Part shown: positions 52,723 through 62,159 of the stretch, in pieces
Layout of the letters: each line of letters opens with the position of its first letter
How positions within the stretch are numbered: the stretch's first letter is position 1
Source of the DNA: VRUE01 sp963732225
GTDB taxonomy: Bacteria > Actinomycetota > Thermoleophilia > Solirubrobacterales > 70-9
Length of the DNA: 64,000 nucleotides
Reading direction: 5' to 3'
Assembly (NCBI GenBank): GCA_963732225.1
Contig: CAVSYR010000002.1
Location: 992,001 to 1,056,000 of the forward strand
Translations under genes and position numbers: made by a program
The notes under the pieces: model-generated
Told to the model about the DNA's origin: nothing
The model's input: only the letters and a program-made list of their open reading frames with translations
Database searches by the model: none

Positions 52723-53517
52723 TCACTGAAGTTCTTTACCCAGGATCGCGGTGAACGCCTCTTGGGCTTCACCGGTCCGGGGGCCGGGCGTTTCCGGCAG
52801 CTCGCTGCCGTCGATTGTCGAGACGGCCTGGATCTCGCGCGTGGTTGAGGCGAGGAAGGCCTCTTTGGCGGCGCGCAGGTCGGCGACGGGCCAGGCGCCC
52901 TGCTCTACCGCGAGCGCCTTGACCAGGCGGTCGCGGGTGATCGACTCGAGTACGCCGTTGTCGAGCGCCGGCGTGCGCAGTCCGCCCTGCGGCGAGACCC
53001 AGAAGATCGAGGAGGTCGGTGGCTCGAGCACGATGCCGTCAGGCTGGACCAGCACCGCCTCATCGGCGCCCTGCGACTTGGCCAGTCGCGTCGCCTGCAT
53101 GTTGGCGGCGTAGGAGAGCGACTTGACCCCGTTGAGGATGATCGTCGGGCAGTAGGTGACGGTGGCGACGCTGACCGTCTCGGCATGCGCCGGAATTGGC
53201 TCGGTCATCGCCAGGCGGCGGCCGCCGCGGGTGACGATCAGCCGCAGCTGCCCATCGGCATCGCCGAGCTCGCCGAGCAGCGCCTCGATCTCGCTCTCCA
53301 GGGCCGGGCGATCGAACTCGAGCTCGATCGCAGCGCCCGAGCGTTCGAGCCGGTCGAGGTGGTCGACCAGCGCGAACGGCTTGCCGTTGTAGAGGCGGAT
53401 CACCTCGAAGGCGCCGTCGCCGCGGTAGAGCCCGTCGTCCTTGAGCGGCACCACGGCCTCGGCTGTCGGCGAGATCTCCCCGTCGACGCTGGCCAGCTCT
53501 CTCAGCTCAGTCGCCAT
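52723..53517 (-). CDS. class IV PLP-dependent aminotransferase
   Basis: 264 residues. KDDGLYRGDGAFEVIRLYNG, RLIVTRGGRR, the PLP lysine in NGVKSLSYAANMQATRLAK and EAVLVQPDGIVLEPPTSSIF match the branched-chain aminotransferase / D-amino acid aminotransferase / aminodeoxychorismate lyase fold. Next to acyl-CoA catabolism, branched-chain amino acid breakdown is a fair guess, but the specificity cannot be read. Confidence 0.87.
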   Translation of the reverse strand: MATELRELASVDGEISPTAEAVVPLKDDGLYRGDGAFEVIRLYNGKPFALVDHLDRLERSGAAIELEFDRPALESEIEALLGELGDADGQLRLIVTRGGRRLAMTEPIPAHAETVSVATVTYCPTIILNGVKSLSYAANMQATRLAKSQGADEAVLVQPDGIVLEPPTSSIFWVSPQGGLRTPALDNGVLESITRDRLVKALAVEQGAWPVADLRAAKEAFLASTTREIQAVSTIDGSELPETPGPRTGEAQEAFTAILGKELQ

Positions 53518-53534
53518 CGGCTGGCGAGGCTACC

Positions 53535-54738
<1,204 letters not shown>

Positions 54739-54784
54739 GCCCCGGGATTAAAGGGGACCGCCTGGCTCGGCGTATCCTTGAGCC

Positions 54785-55078
54785 GTGTTCTTCGTCCTCG
54801 GGACAGTTGCGATGGTGCTGCTCCTCGTCGGCGTGCTCTTCCTGATCGAGCACTTCTACACCGGCAACAACGCCGAACTGCTCGACTGGAAACCGACCCG
54901 CTCGCCCGAACTCGAGGCGCAGAACGAAATCGACGACGTGCAGCAGATGCTCGAGGCGCAGAACGAGATGCGCCGTCGCCGCGGTGCCGCCGAGCGCAAC
55001 GAGCAGGAGCTGCGCGACGAGGTCGCCGCCGAGGAGCGCGAGCGCCTGCGCCGCCGCCGCAGTTTCGAAGCGACCTAG
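54785..55078 (+). CDS. small membrane-anchored coiled-coil protein
   Basis: 97 residues from GTG 54785. One N-terminal helix (FVLGTVAMVLLLVGVLFLIE) and then a charged helical region (EAQNEIDDVQQMLEAQNEMR, RNEQELRDEVAAEERERL). TATCCT at 54773-54778 is 6 bases before the start, predicting a leaderless mRNA. Function unknown. It converges on the MFS gene with a four-base overlap. Confidence 0.72.
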   Translation: MFFVLGTVAMVLLLVGVLFLIEHFYTGNNAELLDWKPTRSPELEAQNEIDDVQQMLEAQNEMRRRRGAAERNEQELRDEVAAEERERLRRRRSFEAT

Positions 55079-56493
55079 GCAACGCCGCGCTGCGCCGCCA
55101 GCTCCGCGCTCGGCTGGGGCGCCGGCTCAGGAGCGACTGCCGGCTTGGTGACGGGCCCGAAGGCCAGCGCCAGAGCGGCGGTGCCGAGGCCGGCGCCGAG
55201 GGCGAAGGCCCAGCCGCGTTGCAGACCGGCGAGCAGGTTGCCGCCGGTGGAGTCGTTGAGCAGGGCGATCAGAACGGCGACGCCGATCGCCGAGCCGAGT
55301 TGGCGGGCCATGCCGAAGACCGCTGTGCCGGTGGCGAAGCGAGACGGGGGCAAGGCGGCGGTGGCCGCGGCCGGCAGTGTCCCCAAGACCATGCCGACGC
55401 CGGCGCCGCCGAGCACGAAGCCGGGCAGGAAGCTCGAGACGTAGGCCGGTTCGCTGCCGACCGTGGCGAGGATCACGGCAAAGCCGGTGGCGAAGGTGAG
55501 GCCACCCGCGGCGGCGACCGGGCGCTGCCCGATGCGGCCGCCGAGCCGGCCCGAGGGGATGGCGAAGATCGCCGCGGTGAGCGGGCCGGGGGAGAGCGCG
55601 AGCCCTGCCTTCAGTGCCGAGTAGCCCCAGACTTCGGTCAGCAGCAGCACGCCGGAGAGCAGCATCGCGCCGAAGCCGGCGAAGAAGACCATCGCGGCGA
55701 GGTTGGCGAGGGCGAAGGAGCGCACGCGCAGCAGCGGCAGCTCGATCACCGGCGCCTCGTGGCGGCCGGAGCGGACGACGAAAGCGACGACCAGGGCGAC
55801 CGCGGCGGCGAAGGAGGCGAGGGCGCGCGGGTCGGCCCAGCCCCACTCGGGCCCCTTGACGATGCCCAGGGTAAGCAGGCCGATGCCAAGCGCCAGCTCG
55901 GCGGCGCCCAGCAGGTCGGGGCGACCGTCTTCGGGCTCGCGCACCTCCTGCAGGGCGCGCCAGGCGACGATCGCGGTGATCACCCCAATTGGCACGTTGA
56001 CGACAAAGATCCAGCGCCAACTCAGCTGCACCAGGAGGCCGCCGATCGGCGGGCCGAGGGCGGCGGCGACGCCACCGACGGCCGACCAGATCCCGATCGC
56101 GAGTGGCCGCTGTGCCAACGGGAAGGCGGGCAGGATCAGGCCCAGCGTGGTCGGCAGCATCATCGCCCCGCCGGCCGCTTGCAACACCCGGGCGCCGACC
56201 AGGAAGGTCACCGAGGGGGCGAGTGCGCAGAGGGCGGAGGCGGCGGAGAAGAGCAGCAGGCCGGTGATGAAGACGCGCTTGCGCCCGACCCGGTCGGCGA
56301 TCCGCCCGGCCGGCACGAGCAAAGCGGCGAAGACGATCGCGTAGGCGTTCAGCACCCAGGAGAGCGAGGGCAGCGAGGCGCCGTTGAAGTCGCGGGCCAG
56401 CTCGGGGAAGGCGATGTTGACGATGAAGAGGTCGAGGCTGGCCATGAAGAGGCCGACCGAGGTGATCAAGAGGACCTTCCAGCGCTGCTCCAT
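55075..56493 (-). CDS. MFS multidrug exporter (DHA2/EmrB family)
   Basis: 472 residues from ATG 56493, about 14 helices. Motif A variant GRIADRVGRKRVFITGLLLF, motif C area GPPIGGLLVQLSWRWIFVVN, and SLDLFIVNIAFPELARDF in helix 1 identify the drug:H+ antiporter-2 family. A Pro/Ala tail ends the protein. It is divergent from an HxlR regulator, with two inverted repeats in the 87-base gap, so induction by a toxic substrate is likely. Confidence 0.92.
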   Translation of the reverse strand: MEQRWKVLLITSVGLFMASLDLFIVNIAFPELARDFNGASLPSLSWVLNAYAIVFAALLVPAGRIADRVGRKRVFITGLLLFSAASALCALAPSVTFLVGARVLQAAGGAMMLPTTLGLILPAFPLAQRPLAIGIWSAVGGVAAALGPPIGGLLVQLSWRWIFVVNVPIGVITAIVAWRALQEVREPEDGRPDLLGAAELALGIGLLTLGIVKGPEWGWADPRALASFAAAVALVVAFVVRSGRHEAPVIELPLLRVRSFALANLAAMVFFAGFGAMLLSGVLLLTEVWGYSALKAGLALSPGPLTAAIFAIPSGRLGGRIGQRPVAAAGGLTFATGFAVILATVGSEPAYVSSFLPGFVLGGAGVGMVLGTLPAAATAALPPSRFATGTAVFGMARQLGSAIGVAVLIALLNDSTGGNLLAGLQRGWAFALGAGLGTAALALAFGPVTKPAVAPEPAPQPSAELAAQRGVA

Positions 56494-56513
56494 CTGCCGC
56501 TCCAATCCACTGG

Positions 56514-56560
56514 CTTGCAATTTGCAAGCGACCCTACAGAGGTAACTTGCAAAAAGCAAG
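56514..56560. promoter_or_regulatory. paired HxlR-type operators
   Basis: CTTGCAATTTGCAAG (56514-56528) and CTTGCAAAAAGCAAG (56546-56560) are two related inverted repeats with centres 32 bases apart. The second covers the -35-like TTGCAA (56547-56552), which is 16 bases from TAGACT (56569-56574); the regulator's ATG is 6 bases further. Binding would block both promoters. Confidence 0.75.
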
Positions 56561-56580
56561 CTAAAGGCTAGACTGGCCTC

Positions 56581-57072
56581 ATGGCAATCAAGGCATTTGC
56601 CGAGCTCAACTGCTCGATCGCCCGCCCGCTCTCCTTCCTCGGCGAGCGCTGGTCGCTGCTGGTGCTGCGCGAGCTCTTCCTCGGCCGCCGCCGCTTCGAC
56701 GAGATGCAGGAGACGCTGGGGGTGGCCAGCAACGTGCTCAGCCAGCGCCTCGCGACCCTGGTCGAGGAAGGCATCGCCGAGCGCCATCGCTACAGCGAGC
56801 ACCCCGAGCGCTTCGAATATCGCCTGACCGAGAAGGGGCGCGACCTGCAGCCGGTTCTGCTCGCCCTGCTGCGCTGGGGCGACCGCTACACAGCTGAGCA
56901 GGCGGGCGCCCCGCTGGAGACCGTCCACCGCGACTGCGGCAAGCCCTTCCACATGGTCCCGACCTGCTCGGAGTGCGGCGGCGAGGTCCGCCCCGACAAC
57001 GTCGAAAACCGCCCCGGCCCCGGCGCCAACGACGAGCAGCGCCGCCGCTACGCCGAGCGGCGCGCGGCCTGA
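56581..57072 (+). CDS. HxlR-family transcriptional regulator
   Basis: 163 residues. The winged helix contains CSIARPLSFLGERWSLLVLR, FDEMQETLGVASNVLSQRLA and RFEYRLTEKGRDLQPVLLAL, the HxlR signature. The C-terminal part has a zinc-ribbon-like set (HRDCGKPFHMVPTCSECGGE), seen in a subset of the family. It is likely the repressor of the divergent exporter and of itself. Confidence 0.9.
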   Translation: MAIKAFAELNCSIARPLSFLGERWSLLVLRELFLGRRRFDEMQETLGVASNVLSQRLATLVEEGIAERHRYSEHPERFEYRLTEKGRDLQPVLLALLRWGDRYTAEQAGAPLETVHRDCGKPFHMVPTCSECGGEVRPDNVENRPGPGANDEQRRRYAERRAA

Positions 57073-57074
57073 GC

Positions 57075-57509
57075 TTGGCGCGAGCGCTGATCGTCGGCTG
57101 CGGCTGTCGCGGCCGCGAGCTCGGTGCGGCGCTGCTCGAGCAGGGCTGGGCAGTGCGCGGCACCAGCCGGCGCGAGCAGGGGCTGGCGGCGATCGAGGCG
57201 GCTGGGATCGAGCCGGCGCTGGCCGATCCGGAGAGCCCGGCGACCGTGCTCGACCTGGTCGCCGACGTCGCCGACGTCTACTGGCTGCTCGGCTCGGCGA
57301 CGGGTGAGCCGGAGAGCGTCGAGGCGATTCACGGTCCCCGCCTGGAGCGGCTGCTCGAGCGCCTGGTGGAAACGCCGGTGCGGCGCTTCGTCTACGAGGC
57401 CTTCGGCTCGGTCGCCCCGGAGGTTCTCGCTGGCGGCGCCACCTTGGTCGAACGGGCGGCAGAGACCTGGCGGATCCCGGTCGAGGTCCTGCGCTCGCCA
57501 GACGCGTAA
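57075..57509 (+). CDS. short NAD(P)-binding Rossmann protein
   Basis: 144 residues from TTG 57075, 2 bases after the HxlR stop. RALIVGCGCRGRELGAALLE is a nucleotide-binding Gly-rich loop; GTSRREQGLAAIEAAGIEPA and RRFVYEAFGSVAPEVLAGGA follow the extended SDR pattern. It is only half the length of NAD-dependent epimerases and has no YxxxK, so catalysis is doubtful. It may be a sensor subunit or a decayed epimerase. Confidence 0.7.
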   Translation: MARALIVGCGCRGRELGAALLEQGWAVRGTSRREQGLAAIEAAGIEPALADPESPATVLDLVADVADVYWLLGSATGEPESVEAIHGPRLERLLERLVETPVRRFVYEAFGSVAPEVLAGGATLVERAAETWRIPVEVLRSPDA

Positions 57510-57625
57510 CGCGTTGACCGTCTTATGGGCCCCAACGCGTTGCAGCGATGGGCGGGATCGGCATATAGCTAAACTCGGATAGGGATTTAGGTAAATATGA
57601 AAACAGCGAGCGAAGGAGCAGTCTG

Positions 57626-58297
57626 ATGGCGCTGCAGCTTGGTGACGTAGCACCCGACTTCGAGGCCGACACGACCGAGGGCCGGATCAAGTTCCACGAC
57701 TGGATCGGCGACTCGTGGGCGGTGCTGTTCTCGCACCCCAAGGACTTCACGCCGGTCTGCACGACCGAGCTCGGCTACATGGCGAGCATCGAGCCCGAGT
57801 TCGCCAAGCGCAACGTCAAAATCATCGGCCTCTCGATCGATCCGCTCGACCGCCACGAGGAGTGGGCCAAAGACATCGAGGACACGCAGGGCACGGCGCC
57901 CAACTACCCGATCATCAGCGACCACGACTTCAACGTCGCGCGCCTTTACGGGATGTTGCCGGCCAACGTGACCGGCAGCGCTGAGGACCGCACCCCGGTC
58001 GACAACCAGACCGTGCGCAACGTCTTCGTCATCGGCCCCGACAAGAAGATCAAACTGATCCTGGTCTACCCGATGACCACCGGACGCAACTTCGACGAGG
58101 TGCTGCGCGTGATCGACTCGCTGCAGTTGACCGCCAACCACAAAGTCGCCACCCCGGCGCAGTGGCAGCAGGGCGACGACGTGATCATCGCCGGCTCGGT
58201 CTCCAACGACGAAGCCAAAGAGGCCTACCCGAACGGCTGGGAGTCCCCGCGCCCCTACATCCGCATCGTCCCGCAGTCAGAGGCCGAGAAGGCCTGA
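57626..58297 (+). CDS. peroxiredoxin (1-Cys, Prx6-type)
   Basis: 223 residues with a good ribosome site (AAGGAG). The peroxidatic Cys is in DFTPVCTTELGYMA. The long C-terminal domain (MTTGRNFDEVLRVIDSLQLT, YPNGWESPRPYIRIVP) is that of the Prx6 group, which lacks a resolving Cys in this position. It reduces hydrogen peroxide and organic peroxides. In the 116-base upstream gap AACGCGTTG occurs twice (57508 and 57534). Confidence 0.94.
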   Translation: MALQLGDVAPDFEADTTEGRIKFHDWIGDSWAVLFSHPKDFTPVCTTELGYMASIEPEFAKRNVKIIGLSIDPLDRHEEWAKDIEDTQGTAPNYPIISDHDFNVARLYGMLPANVTGSAEDRTPVDNQTVRNVFVIGPDKKIKLILVYPMTTGRNFDEVLRVIDSLQLTANHKVATPAQWQQGDDVIIAGSVSNDEAKEAYPNGWESPRPYIRIVPQSEAEKA

Positions 58298-58320
58298 TCC
58301 AGGCCAGACGCGGAGCGCCT

Positions 58321-58818
58321 CTAGCCGAGGCGCTCCAGTAGGTCGCCGAGGATCCGCGCGGTCGCTCCCCAGATCAGCTGCCCCTCGACCTCATAGGTCG
58401 GGGTGTGGATGGGGACGCCGCGGCGGACCAGGCGGCGGATCTCATAGCTCTCGCGCAGAACCTCGAGTGAGAAGGTGAGGACGGTCTCGACCTCGGCCGG
58501 GTTCGGCCGCAGTTCGAGCTCTCGCGGGTGCGGGATGCGCCCGACGAAGGGGTGGATCCGGTAGCTGGTGACGAAGGTGTTGGTCGCCGGCAGCTCCTCG
58601 CCGAGCTCGACGATGGCGGGATCGAGGCCGATCTCCTCCTGCGCCTCACGCAGCGCGGTCGCGCTGAGATCGGCGTCCTCGGGGTCGCGGCGGCCACCCG
58701 GGAACGAGATCTCGCCGGCGTGGCGGCGCAGGTCGGCGCGACGCTCGGTGAAGACGAGCCCTGGGTCGTCATTGGGCCAGCCGTAGAGAGGGAGAAGAAC
58801 GGCAGATTCGATCGTCAT
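58321..58818 (-). CDS. NUDIX hydrolase, CoA pyrophosphatase-like
   Basis: 165 residues from ATG 58818. LVFTERRADLRRHAGEISFP followed by GGRRDPEDADLSATALREAQ and EEIGL match the CoA-pyrophosphatase signature together with the NUDIX box. It would hydrolyse CoA or its derivatives to 4'-phosphopantetheine and ADP. Last gene of the minus-strand run; a structured repeat element sits between it and the SDR gene. Confidence 0.87.
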   Translation of the reverse strand: MTIESAVLLPLYGWPNDDPGLVFTERRADLRRHAGEISFPGGRRDPEDADLSATALREAQEEIGLDPAIVELGEELPATNTFVTSYRIHPFVGRIPHPRELELRPNPAEVETVLTFSLEVLRESYEIRRLVRRGVPIHTPTYEVEGQLIWGATARILGDLLERLG

Positions 58819-58821
58819 GTC

Positions 58822-58924
58822 TTGAGACGGTGAAACCAAGCCTGGCAAGGACGCAGGGAGCGTGGCGTGCTCCGCACGCGAGCGACCGAGGACGCCGCCA
58901 GGCGCCGGTTTGCAACCGTCTCAA
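58822..58924 (-). repeat. structured repeat element, copy 2
   Basis: The 45-base core at 58849-58893 matches copy 1 (37422-37466) except in the three-base hairpin loop. A perfect 10-bp outer pair (TTGAGACGGT 58822-58831 with ACCGTCTCAA 58915-58924) and a 7-bp inner pair (GCCTGGC with GCCAGGC) enclose it. Copy 1 has different sequence at these stems but still pairs. The outer arm includes the SDR stop codon. Confidence 0.7.
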
Positions 58925-59733
58925 ATGATCACCTGGACGGTGCCGCCATCCACCGACCACGCGGCCCCACTTACGTAGGAGGCGCGCTCGGAGCAGAGGA
59001 AGACGATCGCGCCGGCGATCTCGGCTGAATCGGCGAGGCGGCCGATCGGGCGCTTGGAGCCGGCGGTGACGAGGGCCTGCTCCCGACTCGCGTCACCCGA
59101 CATCGCCTGCGACTGGTCGAGCAGGCCGCCCGGCTCCATCCACATCTCCGATTCGACTGGGCCGGGGCAGATCGCGTTGACCAGCACGCCGTTCTTGGCG
59201 TAGCGGTCGGCGAAGAGGCGCGAGAGCGAGAGCTCTGCCGCCTTCGCCACCGAGTACTCGGGCATCGCCGCCGAGGGGCGCTTGCCGGCGGTCGAGCAAA
59301 CGTTGACGATGCGGCCCCAACCGCGCTCGGCCATCGGCGGCGCGGCGGCGCGGATCGCCCGCAAGGGCGCCATCACGTTGAGCTCGTACTGGGCGCGCCA
59401 GTCCTCGTCGGGCACGTCGTCGAGATCGCGCCACTGGGCGCTGCCGGCGTTGTTGACGAGGACGTCGAGATGGCCGAAGTGGTCGGTGGCCGTGGTGAGC
59501 ATCAGCTCACCCGCCTCGTTGTCCGTCACATCGAGGGGGAGCATCTCGGCGCGACCGCCGTGACTCGCGCCGGCGGCGCGGGCGGCGTCGGCCGCCATGC
59601 TGAGCCGCCCCTCGCTGCGCGCGACCAGAAGCACATCGGCACCCTCGGCGCAGAGCAGCTTCGCTGTCTCGGCGCCGATGCCGCGACTGGCTCCGGTGAC
59701 GACGCAGGCGCGTTTACTCAGGCCGAGATCCAC
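58921..59733 (-). CDS. short-chain dehydrogenase/reductase
   Basis: 270 residues. Cofactor motif TGASRGIGAETAKLL, NNAGSAQW, catalytic Ser in VNVCSTAGKR and Tyr/Lys in YSVAK, then ICPGPVESEMW and VSGAAWSVDGGTVQ. Classical SDR; NAD versus NADP preference is unclear. Substrate unknown. It follows OsmC by 25 bases in the DUF1015-led operon. Confidence 0.92.
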   Translation of the reverse strand: MDLGLSKRACVVTGASRGIGAETAKLLCAEGADVLLVARSEGRLSMAADAARAAGASHGGRAEMLPLDVTDNEAGELMLTTATDHFGHLDVLVNNAGSAQWRDLDDVPDEDWRAQYELNVMAPLRAIRAAAPPMAERGWGRIVNVCSTAGKRPSAAMPEYSVAKAAELSLSRLFADRYAKNGVLVNAICPGPVESEMWMEPGGLLDQSQAMSGDASREQALVTAGSKRPIGRLADSAEIAGAIVFLCSERASYVSGAAWSVDGGTVQVII

Positions 59734-59758
59734 AGGGGCTCCTTCGATCCGAGACCCA

Positions 59759-60157
59759 TCAGAGCGTCTCGATCTTGTCGGCGATCGTGACCTCGGTCTC
59801 GCCGGCGATCAGTTTGTGGACCGGGCACTTAGTGGCGACGATGAGCAGGCGCTTGCGCTGCTCGTCGCTGAGCTCGCTCGGCAGTCGCAGTGTTACCGCG
59901 AAGGAGAGCGGCGCTCCGTCGCGGTACTCGACGTCCACGTCGACCTCGACCTGGCCGACGTCCCACTGCTTGCGCTCGGCGTACATCTCGATCGTTATCG
60001 CCGTGCAGCCGGCGAGGCTGGCGGCGAGCAGGCGGGTGGGGGAGGGACCGGTGTCGGTGCCGCCCGCTGCGGTCGGCTCGTCGAGCCGCAACACGTGGCC
60101 GCCCTCGATCTCGACGTCGTGGGCGTAGCCGCTGCGCCGTTGGGCTACGACCTTCAC
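59759..60157 (-). CDS. OsmC-family peroxiredoxin
   Basis: 132 residues. The two redox cysteines are in LLAASLAGCTAITIEMYA and ATKCPVHKLI, the OsmC/Ohr arrangement. The DSPSPTRLL-like segment (TGPSPTRLLA) is typical of the YhfA-like branch. It probably reduces organic hydroperoxides. It overlaps the adenosyltransferase gene by four bases. Confidence 0.9.
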   Translation of the reverse strand: MKVVAQRRSGYAHDVEIEGGHVLRLDEPTAAGGTDTGPSPTRLLAASLAGCTAITIEMYAERKQWDVGQVEVDVDVEYRDGAPLSFAVTLRLPSELSDEQRKRLLIVATKCPVHKLIAGETEVTIADKIETL

Positions 60158-60723
60158 TGCTTGCGGCGCCGGCCCTCGAAGAGCGCCGGGTCCTCGACGT
60201 CGACGAAGCGGGCCATCGCGTAGGCGTAGTCGGAGGCGCGGTTGACGAGGTGGATCATCGTCTCGCTTGCCAACTCGCCTTCCTCGGCGAGGGCGGCGAT
60301 GCGGCGCTCGGCGCGGCGGATCACCGTGCGGGCGACGTCGAGCTGGGCGGAAAGCTGGTTGCCGCCGGGGATGACGAACTGCGGCGGCAGCTCGACCTCG
60401 CTCATGTAGCGGTCGATCCGCTGCTCGAGCTCGGCCACCATCTCATCGGTCGTGCGACTGATCCCGTCTTCGAGACGCTCGGCAGCCTCGGGCGCGGTCG
60501 CCAGCTCGGCACCGGCGATGAAGAGGTCGTCCTGGAGGCGCAGGATGTCGGCGGCAAGCTCGGCTTGGCCGATGTCGCAGAGAGCGCGGGCGACGCCGAG
60601 TTGAGAGCAGGCCTCGTCGAGCGTGCCGTAGGCCTCGGTGCGGCCGTGATTCTTGGGGACGCGCCCCCCGTACCAGAGCGAAGTGGTGCCGTCGTCGCCC
60701 TTCTTGGTGTAGATCTTGACCAC
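60154..60723 (-). CDS. cob(I)alamin adenosyltransferase (PduO type)
   Basis: Makes adenosylcobalamin from cob(I)alamin and ATP. 189 residues: KIYTKKGDDGTTSLWYGGRV is the ATP-binding N terminus, RTEAYGTLDEACSQLGVARA and the C-terminal RTVIRRAERRIAAL with LVNRASDYAYAMARF complete the five-helix bundle. It lies one base after DUF1015. A B12-dependent enzyme is expected elsewhere in the genome. Confidence 0.94.
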   Translation of the reverse strand: MVKIYTKKGDDGTTSLWYGGRVPKNHGRTEAYGTLDEACSQLGVARALCDIGQAELAADILRLQDDLFIAGAELATAPEAAERLEDGISRTTDEMVAELEQRIDRYMSEVELPPQFVIPGGNQLSAQLDVARTVIRRAERRIAALAEEGELASETMIHLVNRASDYAYAMARFVDVEDPALFEGRRRKQ

Positions 60724-60724
60724 G

Positions 60725-62005
60725 TCAGGCGAGCGGGTTGAAGACCAGGCCGGTCAGCACCTTGGGGTAGAAGTAGGTCGACTTCGGTGGCATGTTGGCG
60801 TCGCTTTCGCAGATTTCCTTGGTCTGTTGGACCGGGATCGGGCGCAGGATGAAGGCGACGTCATAGGTGCCGGCCTCGATCAGCCGCAGCGAGTCCTCGA
60901 CGCTCTTGGCGTAGCCGATGCCGCGCTTGGCGAGGATGTCGTCTTCGCTGAGGCCGGCCAGCCCCTTGAGCACCAGGGTCTCGAGGATCGCTGCGTCGAG
61001 GCGGCGGTAGGCCTCGGGCTCACCTTCGAGCTGGCGATCGAGCTCGGTGGTGTCTTTGAGCCGCAGGCGGAAGGCCTTTTTGTGATGCGAGTCATAGAGG
61101 CCGAAGACGCCAACCCCGTCCTCGCCGAGCGGGTCGACGCGGTCGGTCCCGACCTCCTCGATCTCGAAGAGCTCGCGCAGGCCCTCGCCGAGGCGGCGCT
61201 GGCGCTCGGGGTCATCGGCGAAGCCGGAGAGCAGGCGGTGGGTGGGGTAGACCGCGAGGCCGGGATCGTCAAGCCCGGTCAGCGCCATCAGCGTGTAGTT
61301 GTGATCGCCCTCGCCGCCGATCTCGTCGCGGTAGGCGATCGCGGTCTCGTAGCGGTGGTGGCCGTCGGCGATCAGCAGTTGCGCGTCGGCGAGCAGGGCC
61401 GGGATGTCTTCGTTCAGCTGCGGTAGGCGCCAGATCCGGGTGACCGTGCCGGCGGCGTCGGTCGCTTCTCCCCAGGGCTTTTCGACCGCAGTCTCCTTGG
61501 CGGCCAGCGGCCAGGGGTCGATCGTGCTCAGCGAGAAGATCGGCGAGAGGTTGCAGCGCGTCGCTCGCATCAGTTCGAGCCGATCCTGCTTGGGGCCGGG
61601 CAGGGTGCGCTCGTGGGGGAGGATCGTGCCGGTGTCGAAGTCCTCGACCCGAACCCGGGCGAGGATGCCGTGGCGGATGTGGGAGCCGCCGTCGGGCCCG
61701 GTGTATTCCTGCTCCATCGCCCAGATCGCCGGCTCGATGTCCTTGACCAGCGCTCCGGCCTGCTGCCATGCCTCGATCGAGTCGGCCGCGGTGGCGTAGG
61801 GATCACCCTGTCCCTCTGCCTGCGGGCCGGTCTCGCCATATGGCTTGGGCAGGTCGATCGCTACCGCGTTGTAGGGCGATTGGGCGAGCAGTTCCTGCCG
61901 CATCGCCGCGTCGATCACGTCGTAGGGCGGCGCGACCACGTCCTGCAGCGACCCGACCGCGTCGAGGTCGTAGTGCAGAGCGTTGAGAGGCAGCACCTCG
62001 GCCAT
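60725..62005 (-). CDS. DUF1015 family protein
   Basis: 426 residues. Family motifs: VVAPPYDVIDAAMRQELLAQ, SPYNAVAIDLP, the central ILPHERTLPGPKQDRLELMR with LSPIFSL, and LIADGHHRYETAIAYRDE. Conserved and widespread, sometimes linked to serine or phosphoserine metabolism, but its reaction is not settled. It leads the operon with the adenosyltransferase, OsmC and SDR. Confidence 0.92.
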   Translation of the reverse strand: MAEVLPLNALHYDLDAVGSLQDVVAPPYDVIDAAMRQELLAQSPYNAVAIDLPKPYGETGPQAEGQGDPYATAADSIEAWQQAGALVKDIEPAIWAMEQEYTGPDGGSHIRHGILARVRVEDFDTGTILPHERTLPGPKQDRLELMRATRCNLSPIFSLSTIDPWPLAAKETAVEKPWGEATDAAGTVTRIWRLPQLNEDIPALLADAQLLIADGHHRYETAIAYRDEIGGEGDHNYTLMALTGLDDPGLAVYPTHRLLSGFADDPERQRRLGEGLRELFEIEEVGTDRVDPLGEDGVGVFGLYDSHHKKAFRLRLKDTTELDRQLEGEPEAYRRLDAAILETLVLKGLAGLSEDDILAKRGIGYAKSVEDSLRLIEAGTYDVAFILRPIPVQQTKEICESDANMPPKSTYFYPKVLTGLVFNPLA

Positions 62006-62032
62006 CGCTTGCGAAAACTACACTGGACGCTT

Positions 62033-62106
62033 CGGGGCGTGGCGCAGCCTGGTAGCGCGCCGCCTTTGGGTGGCGGAGGTCCCCGGTTCGAATCCGGGCG
62101 CCCCGA
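62033..62106 (+). tRNA. tRNA-Pro (anticodon UGG)
   Basis: Cloverleaf read from the sequence: acceptor CGGGGCG with CGCCCCG, D arm GCGCAGCCTGGTAGCGC, anticodon stem CCGCC/GGCGG around TTTGGGT (anticodon TGG), T arm CCCGG-TTCGAAT-CCGGG, discriminator A. No CCA is encoded. It is followed by an HNH-nuclease-like gene of different base composition. Confidence 0.96.
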
Positions 62107-62159
62107 TTTCGGCAGGCGGCGACAGCGTCGTGGCGCATCAGCTGATGAGGAGGACTCAG

